Translations under genes and position numbers: made by a program
Assembly (NCBI GenBank): GCA_903913355.1
Contig: CAIWKU010000347.1
Coordinates: forward strand, 1-8,896
DNA length: 8,896 nucleotides
Source of the DNA: an uncultured Bacteroidota bacterium
Lineage (GTDB): Bacteria > Bacteroidota > Bacteroidia > Chitinophagales > Chitinophagaceae
Reading direction: 5' to 3'
Notes under the pieces: model-generated
Told to the model about the DNA's origin: nothing
Database searches by the model: none
The model's input: only the letters and a program-made list of their open reading frames with translations
Shown here: piece after piece, positions 1 through 5,848 of the stretch
Layout: each line of letters opens with the position of its first letter
Numbering within the stretch: the first letter of the stretch is position 1

Positions 1-35
1 ATGATACAAATAATAGCTACTTAACTGCTTTCAAT

Positions 36-1052
36 ATGAATAAAATTAAACATCTTTTACTTTTTTCAGTTTTAGTTTTCTTAGCCTCTGTTTTAGATGC
101 ACAAACAGCAGGGCCTATGCATATTTTATCTATGGAAGAATATCAAAAGGCAAAAACATTTACGATTAAAGACCTGGATAATGACAGTTATGTAAAGATT
201 GAAAATACATATGTACTTGACCGATATGAATCCAGAAAGCCCTATTTTATTACGGGTGATGATGGACAGAAAAAAAGAATAGATCTCTACCGCCTGCTCT
301 TGAAAGACGGCATGCAGGATTTGGGCATGATGATCTTTTATACAACAGAAAAAGGGATACTATACAAAGCCTGTCTGCCAGATTTCAAAGCCCCTTCCAA
401 AGTATGGGAGAAATATTTTGAGGACATTCATGCGATCGATAAAATAGAACCCAATTTTGTATTAAAGCTATCCTATATTCTTTCCAAAGAATTAGGCTTT
501 CAATTATATAAATCCGCCAACCAGGGAAAAGACCTGAGTAAAGAAGCAGGCACCTATGGCAGTGATATCTGTTTCCCCGGAACTACGAAAGTATCTATGG
601 CAGATGGCACCCAGAAATTACTCAGCCAGGTAAAACAGGGCGACCAAATCCTGACGGTTGATCCCAACACACATATTTCTACCCCGGTTCAGGTAAAAGA
701 ACTGGTTGCACACGAAGAAAAAAATTATGCTATCACCCAATTAATTTTATTATCTGCCATTGAAACCAATACCGCATCAGGAACAGATATCAATCTTTCC
801 TGTAAGCAACTATCGGCAACCCCCAATCACCCGGTAATCACCAAAGAAGGTGAAAAGAAAATGGGCGATATAAAAGAAGGAGATGAAATACTTTGTGCAG
901 ATAAAGTAACCGGCATCTATCAAAAATATACAGTTTGGAATAAAATCGAACAAGCAGGTGGCCTCCAAAAAGTCTATAATATCGTAACCAATGGCGGCAA
1001 TACTTTTATTATGAACGAAGTCATGGTGTTGCAGAAGGCAATTAAGAATTAA
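36..1052 (+). CDS. Secreted protein with C-terminal Hint (Hedgehog/intein-type) domain
   Basis: The 338-residue product starts with a likely Sec signal peptide (hydrophobic residues 7-20, probable cleavage near DAQ 21-23). Residues about 24-175 form an N-terminal region I do not recognise. Residues about 177-333 look like a Hint domain: C179 opens a CFPG motif, followed by GTQKLLSQVKQGDQIL (191-206), the block-B motif TPNHP (262-266, T262 and H265), a second MGDIKEGDEIL segment (276-286) and a final VYNIVTNGGNTFIMN strand (313-327). Known Hint domains use the first Cys for an N-to-S acyl shift that cleaves the chain, and the TxxH motif assists. Here the chain ends five residues after the last strand (MVLQ, 330-333) with no HN and no C-extein, so intein-type splicing looks impossible. 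CFPG and a terminal Hint domain resemble the Hedgehog C-terminal half, which suggests self-cleavage or transfer of the N-terminal part to a nucleophile. That activity is inferred. Only 35 bases precede the start, so its promoter cannot be judged. Confidence 0.85.
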   Translation: MNKIKHLLLFSVLVFLASVLDAQTAGPMHILSMEEYQKAKTFTIKDLDNDSYVKIENTYVLDRYESRKPYFITGDDGQKKRIDLYRLLLKDGMQDLGMMIFYTTEKGILYKACLPDFKAPSKVWEKYFEDIHAIDKIEPNFVLKLSYILSKELGFQLYKSANQGKDLSKEAGTYGSDICFPGTTKVSMADGTQKLLSQVKQGDQILTVDPNTHISTPVQVKELVAHEEKNYAITQLILLSAIETNTASGTDINLSCKQLSATPNHPVITKEGEKKMGDIKEGDEILCADKVTGIYQKYTVWNKIEQAGGLQKVYNIVTNGGNTFIMNEVMVLQKAIKN

Positions 1053-1081
1053 TATTTAATAATTGTTTTTGGGTTTACACG

Positions 1082-1115
1082 AAAAAAGTGTCATTATTCC
1101 TTATGACACTTTTTT
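1082..1115. terminator. Bidirectional hairpin terminator between convergent genes
   Basis: Arms 1082-1094 (AAAAAAGTGTCAT) and 1103-1115 (ATGACACTTTTTT) are a perfect 13-bp inverted repeat around an 8-base loop. Each strand reads the stem into a run of six T, so it can act as an intrinsic terminator both for the Hint gene ending at 1052 and for the minus-strand gene whose stop is at 1209. The rest of 1053-1208 shows no gene. Confidence 0.85.
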
Positions 1116-1208
1116 ATTAATTACAACTATCTCGGGAAAATCTATTACCAGCGATGCGGAAATGCTGATCCGAAAAATGATTCCTTTAATATTTTTACTT
1201 GTTAATTA

Positions 1209-2360
1209 TTAATTGCTTCTCACCCCTACTGCAATTCTCGAATCAGCTGTTCCATAATATAAGAACCATTTATTGTGGAAATTGGCAAGCCCTTCTAAAA
1301 AGCAAACCTGGTTAACCTGCCCGGTAAATTCATAGGGCTTATCTGGCTTGATAAAATAATTATCCAGCCGTTTAATAACCTTTGTAGGATCGGTCTTGTC
1401 GATGAGTACCTGTCCTGCCGCATAAGTACCTTCCGCTAAGCTGGTATCTCCTATTGACCTGATATTTCTGCTATTGTAAATCAAAACAATTCCCTGATCG
1501 GTGTACATCGCCGGTGGACCGGATTCTACGAGGTCACTGTCAAATTTACCATCACGGGTAGCGATTACAATTTTAAGATCGGGCATATTCAACGCTTCGT
1601 TTTTTAAGGGGAAGGATGGCTTTTCTCCTTTTTGCATTTCAACAGGTTTCCAATGAACCAGATCATAAGATGTAGCCGCCCAGATAAATACGTCTCCCCA
1701 ATACATCCAGTATTTTCCATTTACTTTTTTGGCAATTACTTTCCCATTTTTGTATTGAGAAACGATACTGCCAGACTTAGACCATTTATCAATATATTTT
1801 CCTTTATTGGCTTCAGCAAATGCAGGTCCCTTTTTGGTCCAGTGCACCAGGTCTTTGGAAGTGGCTACCAGTAAACGGGCAATTTTTCCGTCAAAAGCAG
1901 TATAGGTCATATAATAAATACCCTGTTCATCTTCAACGATCCTGGGGTCTTCACATCCACCCTGCCACTCGTATTTTTTGTAGTTATCATTATCAGGAAA
2001 TAGAACGGGACTGCTATTTCGTGTAAAATGAAGTCCGTCTGTACTAATGGCCAATCCGATTCTGGACGTGCCGCCAGGTAATCCGATCTTATCCTGTGCC
2101 CTGTACAGCATATATACTTTATTATCGCGAACCACGATTGCCGGATTAAATACATCTTTCTCTTCCCACAAAACATTTTTTTTCCAAATGGGATCATTGA
2201 ATACGCCGGTACCCGGGCCCAATATCGGATTCACACTATCCGCTTTTTCAAAGGAAAGCAAGGCCCAATCAGTAGTATCCTTTACCTGGGGTTGTTTTGA
2301 ACTACAAGCCAGAAAACTGATTACCAAAAAACAATAGAAAATTTGCTTTTGTATACGCAT
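1209..2360 (-). CDS. GH130-like beta-propeller lipoprotein (mannoside phosphorylase/mannosidase family)
   Basis: The 383-residue product begins with a lipoprotein signal: hydrophobic residues 7-18 then FLAC with C19 as the probable lipidated residue, so it is likely anchored in the periplasm or at the outer membrane. The body reads as a five-bladed propeller of the GH130 type: DVFNPAIV (69-76) with MLYRAQD (84-90), RIGLAISTDGLHF (100-112), the hallmark EDPRI (137-141), ATSKDLVHW (166-174), a parallel ATSYDLVHW (229-237), ESGPPAM (279-285) and the closing YYGTADSRIAVG (368-379). GH130 members are beta-mannoside phosphorylases or beta-1,2-mannosidases; I cannot tell which from reading alone, and a non-mannose substrate is possible. 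The propeller also resembles GH43/GH32 enzymes, the main alternative. The gene lies 65 bases downstream of the ThuA-like gene on the same strand, with no clear terminator between, so the two are probably co-transcribed. Confidence 0.8.
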   Translation of the reverse strand: MRIQKQIFYCFLVISFLACSSKQPQVKDTTDWALLSFEKADSVNPILGPGTGVFNDPIWKKNVLWEEKDVFNPAIVVRDNKVYMLYRAQDKIGLPGGTSRIGLAISTDGLHFTRNSSPVLFPDNDNYKKYEWQGGCEDPRIVEDEQGIYYMTYTAFDGKIARLLVATSKDLVHWTKKGPAFAEANKGKYIDKWSKSGSIVSQYKNGKVIAKKVNGKYWMYWGDVFIWAATSYDLVHWKPVEMQKGEKPSFPLKNEALNMPDLKIVIATRDGKFDSDLVESGPPAMYTDQGIVLIYNSRNIRSIGDTSLAEGTYAAGQVLIDKTDPTKVIKRLDNYFIKPDKPYEFTGQVNQVCFLEGLANFHNKWFLYYGTADSRIAVGVRSN

Positions 2361-2425
2361 GTGTAAGAGATTGAACCAAACCTCAATTAATTATTGTAGA
2401 AAATAAAATCAGGTTAACCCAGGAA

Positions 2426-3151
2426 TTATTTATTCATCGCATACTCAATACCCCCAAGCAAATGCTGCAGGTATAAAGGATCTGAATAGGATTCGTCAGT
2501 ATGTCCCATTTCAGTATAAAAAGCTCGTCCGCCATCAAAATCATGGTACCAGGCCATTGGATGGAAATCACCGTTGTTCCCACCTGTGTAAGATTTTTCA
2601 TCGATGGTAATCAACACATGTAAGCCTTCCTGTATGTTTTTGAAATTATACCATTCATCAAACCGTTTCCATACCAGGGGCAGGTGTTTGGTAGAAATAT
2701 GGGTAGGGTCAGTAATATTCAATACCGCTTCCTGTTGTTTGGGGTGATTTTTAAAATAAGCCCCTACCAATCGGTTATACCAGGGCCAATCGTACTCGGT
2801 ATCTGTTGCCGCATGCACGCCAACAAAACCACCTCCTTTCTGAATATATTTCTCAAATGCTTTTTGCTCCTGATCGTTTAGTACATTACCGGTAGTACTC
2901 AAAAAAATCACGGCATCATATTTTTTCAAAGTCTTTTTAACAAAGAAAGAAGAATCCGTAGTGGTATCTACCGCAAAATTATTTTCCATGCCCAGCTTTT
3001 GTATGGCTGCTATACCGGCAGGGATAGAAGCATGATGAAAACCTCTTGTTTTTGAGAAAACCAATACCCGTTTATTAGTAGAATGCATCATAAATCCGGA
3101 TACCAGGATCAACAGGACAAAGCAGACAGCAATAGAACTTATTTTTTTCAT
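2426..3151 (-). CDS. ThuA-like domain protein, probably exported
   Basis: The 241-residue product has a short basic start and a hydrophobic stretch (about 5-20) that looks like a signal peptide or anchor; there is no convincing lipobox. The rest is one ThuA domain, which has a class I glutamine-amidotransferase-like fold: RVLVFSKTRGFHHASIPAG (28-46), YDAVIFLSTTGNVLNDQEQ (78-96), GGGFVGVHAATDTEYDWPWY (106-125), HP (136-137), HPMAWYHDFDGGRAFYTEMGH (197-217). The length is usual for a single-domain member. In rhizobia ThuA works with ThuB, a Gfo/Idh/MocA protein, in using trehalose and related disaccharides through 3-keto forms. No reaction is firmly established for the secreted Bacteroidota versions, so a catabolic role here is inferred from its neighbours. 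It is the first gene of the minus-strand pair and is divergent from the permease gene. Confidence 0.85.
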   Translation of the reverse strand: MKKISSIAVCFVLLILVSGFMMHSTNKRVLVFSKTRGFHHASIPAGIAAIQKLGMENNFAVDTTTDSSFFVKKTLKKYDAVIFLSTTGNVLNDQEQKAFEKYIQKGGGFVGVHAATDTEYDWPWYNRLVGAYFKNHPKQQEAVLNITDPTHISTKHLPLVWKRFDEWYNFKNIQEGLHVLITIDEKSYTGGNNGDFHPMAWYHDFDGGRAFYTEMGHTDESYSDPLYLQHLLGGIEYAMNK

Positions 3152-3248
3152 ATGGCAATTTTGAACCGAGTGTTTATAAATTAGCTAAATTGAAACGCTA
3201 AATCTCAGGTTAAATCTAACAAAAGAAAACTAAACCGCCACCTGCTAT
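3152..3248. promoter_or_regulatory. Divergent promoter region, with a weak candidate box for the ThuA-like gene
   Basis: This 97-base AT-rich gap separates two divergent genes and should hold a promoter for each. On the minus strand, TTTG at 3223-3220 is followed after 19 bases by TAGCGTTT (3200-3193). This approximates the Bacteroidota pattern TTTG-N19-TANNTTTG but has one base too many before the T run. It lies about 40 bases before the ATG at 3151. No convincing plus-strand match was seen. The region as promoter-bearing follows from gene orientation; the exact box is weak. Confidence 0.35.
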
Positions 3249-4451
3249 ATGAAAACAAATACACGTTTCCTGCTTTCCTCTATGATGTTTCTGGAATATT
3301 TTATATGGGGAGCCTGGTATGTGACCATGGGAACATATATGGTATCTAATTTACATGCAACAGGACTTGAGATTGGTGCTACCTATAGTGCATTGGCGAT
3401 TGCAACAATGATCTCCCCGTTTTTTGTGGGATTGATTGCTGACCGTTTTTTCGCTGCCCAACGGATTATGGGGGTATTACATCTGATAGGTGCATTATTA
3501 CTTTTTCTGGCAACACGTATAGAGCATAGCAACACATTTTATTGGGTAATCCTATCCTATTCATTGCTATATATGCCAACCATTGCTTTAAGCAATAGCG
3601 TGGCTTTCTCACAAATGACCGATCCGGGAAAACAATTCCCCTGGATCAGGGTGTTTGGAACCCTTGGCTGGATTGTTGCCGGTGTATTAATCGGGCAGTT
3701 GGGTATAGAAAAAAACAGTTCTACTTTTTATATGGCGGCAACCGTATCAGCAGGTTTGGGCTTATTAAGTTTTGTGTTACCCAATACGCCTCCTAAAGCA
3801 CAAAGTGCCGATGCTTCAAAAGCATTGGGTACAGAAGCGTTTGTATTGTTCAAAGAACGCCCTTACCTGATTTTCTTTATTGCGGCTATTTTAGTTTGTA
3901 TTCCATTGTCATTTTATTATGGCTTTGCCAATCCATTCCTGAATGAAATCCATTTTTCCAATGCGGCCAGTAAAATGACATTGGGCCAGGTATCCGAAGC
4001 CCTATTTATACTAGCCATTCCATTTTTATTTAATCGTATCGGCGTCAAGAAAATGTTACTCATGGGCATGACCGCCTGGATCTTACGCTATATCTGCTTT
4101 GCCTATGGAAATGCAGAAGCAGGAAGCTGGATGCTATATGCCGGTATCATTTTACATGGCATTTGTTATGATTTCTTTTTTGTAACCGGTTATATGTATA
4201 CCGAGAAAAAAGCGGGAGAAAAAATAAAGAATGCCGCCCAGGGTCTCTTTACTTTTGCCACGTACGGAGTGGGCATGTTCATCGGCACCTGGTTCTCAGG
4301 CTATATTGTTGATAAAAACCAAACCGGCGATACCCATAACTGGCAAAATATCTGGTACGTACCCGCTTATATTGCATTAGGCGTACTTATCTATTTCATC
4401 CTTTTCTTCAAAGAAAAAAAAGAAAAGCATTTGATCATTAATAATGAATAG
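3249..4451 (+). CDS. MFS permease of the nucleoside:H+ symporter (NupG-like) family
   Basis: The 400-residue product is hydrophobic throughout and consistent with 12 membrane helices of an inner-membrane transporter. The first helix region reads SSMMFLEYFIWGAWYVTMGTY (10-30), typical of the NupG/XapB-like family. GLIADRF (61-67) is the loop 2-3 MFS signature, and WIRVFGTLGWIVAG (132-145) is the family's helix-5 segment. A charged loop at about 181-205 divides the two six-helix halves, and the tail is lysine-rich (387-393). Known E. coli members carry nucleosides with protons. Bacteroidota homologues often sit beside Gfo/Idh/MocA, ThuA-like and GMC genes, and here the neighbours point to a sugar derivative rather than a nucleoside; this is inference. 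The stop is 73 bases before the preferred start of the oxidoreductase gene, so they probably form one operon. Confidence 0.85.
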   Translation: MKTNTRFLLSSMMFLEYFIWGAWYVTMGTYMVSNLHATGLEIGATYSALAIATMISPFFVGLIADRFFAAQRIMGVLHLIGALLLFLATRIEHSNTFYWVILSYSLLYMPTIALSNSVAFSQMTDPGKQFPWIRVFGTLGWIVAGVLIGQLGIEKNSSTFYMAATVSAGLGLLSFVLPNTPPKAQSADASKALGTEAFVLFKERPYLIFFIAAILVCIPLSFYYGFANPFLNEIHFSNAASKMTLGQVSEALFILAIPFLFNRIGVKKMLLMGMTAWILRYICFAYGNAEAGSWMLYAGIILHGICYDFFFVTGYMYTEKKAGEKIKNAAQGLFTFATYGVGMFIGTWFSGYIVDKNQTGDTHNWQNIWYVPAYIALGVLIYFILFFKEKKEKHLIINNE

Positions 4452-4474
4452 CAAACAAAATTCTAAGACCAAAA

Positions 4475-4495
4475 GCCAACGGCCAACAGCCAATA
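4475..4495 (+). repeat. Short 7-base tandem repeat (GCCAAC-N x3) in the permease-oxidoreductase gap
   Basis: Three consecutive 7-base units, GCCAACG, GCCAACA and GCCAATA, lie in the 73-base gap between the permease stop and the oxidoreductase start. The low-complexity composition argues that this stretch is non-coding, although an open frame runs through it. Confidence 0.6.
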
Positions 4496-4524
4496 ACAAA
4501 TACCCACTGTTTAAACAACCCACT

Positions 4525-5721
4525 ATGAAAAGAATCGCCATGCTCGGCTCCGGATTTATCGGACGTTTTTATGCAGACTCATTACAAGGATATAGAAGCA
4601 GGGATAAAGTAACTACTATCTATTCCCGAAGAGAAGAGAGTGCCAAAAAATTTGCAGAAGATTATCATTGTTCACACTGGACAACAAATATGGAAGAGGC
4701 AATTGCCAGTGCCGATGTAGATATCGTATGTATTGCATTACCCAATAACCTGCATGAAGCAGCTGTATTACTATGTTGTAAACATAAGAAAGCAGTTATG
4801 ACCACAAAACCACTTGGCAGGAATGCAGAGGAGGCCAAACGAATGCTACTGGCTGTGGAAGAAGCTGGTATTTTTAATGGATACCTCGAAGACCTTGTGT
4901 ATACACCCAAATTCATCAAAGCCAACGAAAGTGTAAAAAATGGCGCATTGGGTAGAATACTCTGGGCCAAATCAAGAGAAACCCATCCTGGTCCGCATAG
5001 CGACTGGTTCTGGGATATAGAGCAGGCAGGTGGAGGATGTATATTAGACCTGGGCTGCCATTGTGTGGAAATTACCAGGAGCTATATTGGAAAAGATATC
5101 AAACCGGTAGAAGTGATGTGTTGGGCAGACACACAGGTAAAACCCATAGATGCAGAAGATCATGCAATTGGTCTGGTGAAATATGAGAATGGAGCAATTG
5201 GTCAATTTGAAGTCAGCTGGACCTTTCGCGGCGGATTGGATCTGCGCGATGAAGTAATGGGCACAGAAGGAACCATCTGGATCAATAGTTTTTTACGCAC
5301 AGGATTCGATATGTTTACTACGGGTAAAGGCGCTGATTATGTTGCTGAAAAAGCGGAGAGTAATACAGGCTGGCTATTCCCGGTAGGAGATGAATTAAAT
5401 GAATTGGGCTATAACCATATGTTTATGGATATGTTCAATGCCATGGAAAAAGGAGAAGCGCCGAAAGAAACATTTTATGATGGCTATGTAGTAAACGCTA
5501 TTCTGGATGCCGCATATCGCTCAGCAAAAACAAAATTCTGGGAGCCTGTACAATTGGAAATATGGAGAGGAAAAACCGGACTAAGTAAAGAAAGTCATTT
5601 AGTAGAATACGATACAGATCATTACCTTGTAAAGGAAGAGATGACCCATTATGGGGCCAGGAAGCTGATATTGAAAAACAAACAAACCGGAAAGATAATT
5701 GAGCAGATACTTCCCTCCTAA
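4525..5721 (+). CDS. Gfo/Idh/MocA-family NAD(P)-dependent oxidoreductase
   Basis: The 398-residue product has an N-terminal Rossmann domain opening directly with MKRIAMLGSGFIGRF (GxGxxG at 8-13), and DIVCIALPNNLHEAA (66-80). A TTKPL motif (93-97) holds the usual catalytic lysine, K95, but the glutamate of the common EKP motif is replaced by threonine. The C-terminal domain carries GGGCILDLGCHCVE (169-182), with the family's conserved Asp and His (D175, H179). Members oxidise or reduce sugars, inositols and keto-sugars with a bound nicotinamide cofactor. No signal peptide is seen, so it should be cytoplasmic. The frame is open upstream to an ATG at 4444 that overlaps the permease stop, but those 27 extra residues are low-complexity and come from the 7-base repeat; 4525 puts the start just before the Rossmann fold. 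The context (permease upstream, ThuA-like protein nearby) resembles a ThuB-like role on keto-sugars, unproven. Confidence 0.88.
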   Translation: MKRIAMLGSGFIGRFYADSLQGYRSRDKVTTIYSRREESAKKFAEDYHCSHWTTNMEEAIASADVDIVCIALPNNLHEAAVLLCCKHKKAVMTTKPLGRNAEEAKRMLLAVEEAGIFNGYLEDLVYTPKFIKANESVKNGALGRILWAKSRETHPGPHSDWFWDIEQAGGGCILDLGCHCVEITRSYIGKDIKPVEVMCWADTQVKPIDAEDHAIGLVKYENGAIGQFEVSWTFRGGLDLRDEVMGTEGTIWINSFLRTGFDMFTTGKGADYVAEKAESNTGWLFPVGDELNELGYNHMFMDMFNAMEKGEAPKETFYDGYVVNAILDAAYRSAKTKFWEPVQLEIWRGKTGLSKESHLVEYDTDHYLVKEEMTHYGARKLILKNKQTGKIIEQILPS

Positions 5722-5724
5722 GAA

Positions 5725-5835
5725 AATATCGAATATCGAACAAGGAATGTTGAATGATGAGATTACTATTGTAAAAACAATCATGAATACTTAATTACCT
5801 TTTCATTCTATATTCCTTGTTCGATATTCGATATT
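5725..5835. repeat. Perfect 24-bp inverted repeat flanking a 63-base spacer
   Basis: Arm 5725-5748 begins AATATCGAATATCG and arm 5812-5835 is its exact reverse complement, ending CGATATTCGATATT. Each arm itself contains ATATCGA-type sub-repeats. Pairing continues imperfectly inward through 5752-5757 (GAATGA) with 5803-5808 (TCATTC), giving a stem of about 33 positions. The spacer includes a small hairpin (ATTGT 5768-5772, ACAAT 5777-5781). The structure fills almost the whole gap between the oxidoreductase stop (5721) and the quinoprotein ATG (5849). It has no T run after it at its outer end beyond 5843-5848, so it could be a terminator, an attenuator or a REP/MITE-like dispersed element. Confidence 0.85.
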
Positions 5836-5848
5836 CAACTCCTTTTTT

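Noticed and set aside
36..1052. Intein or mobile splicing element
   Set aside because: There is no C-terminal HN, no C-extein and no homing endonuclease domain, so the Hint domain is not a splicing intein.
1116..1208. Possible gene remnant or RNA in the gap after the terminator
   Set aside because: It has no open frame of useful length, no clear secondary structure and no recognisable motif.
2047..2337. Plus-strand open frame of 96 codons, and a minus-strand one at 1907-2197
   Set aside because: Both overlap the GH130-like gene in other frames and show no family motif.
4665..4970. Minus-strand open frame of 101 codons
   Set aside because: It lies entirely opposite the well-supported Gfo/Idh/MocA gene, and its serine/alanine/leucine-rich product shows no recognisable domain.
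5749..5848. Promoter for the quinoprotein gene (TACCTTTT at 5796-5803)
   Set aside because: The box resembles TANNTTTG, but the nearest upstream TTG (5769-5771) is 24 bases away, longer than the usual spacing, so the match is too weak to annotate.
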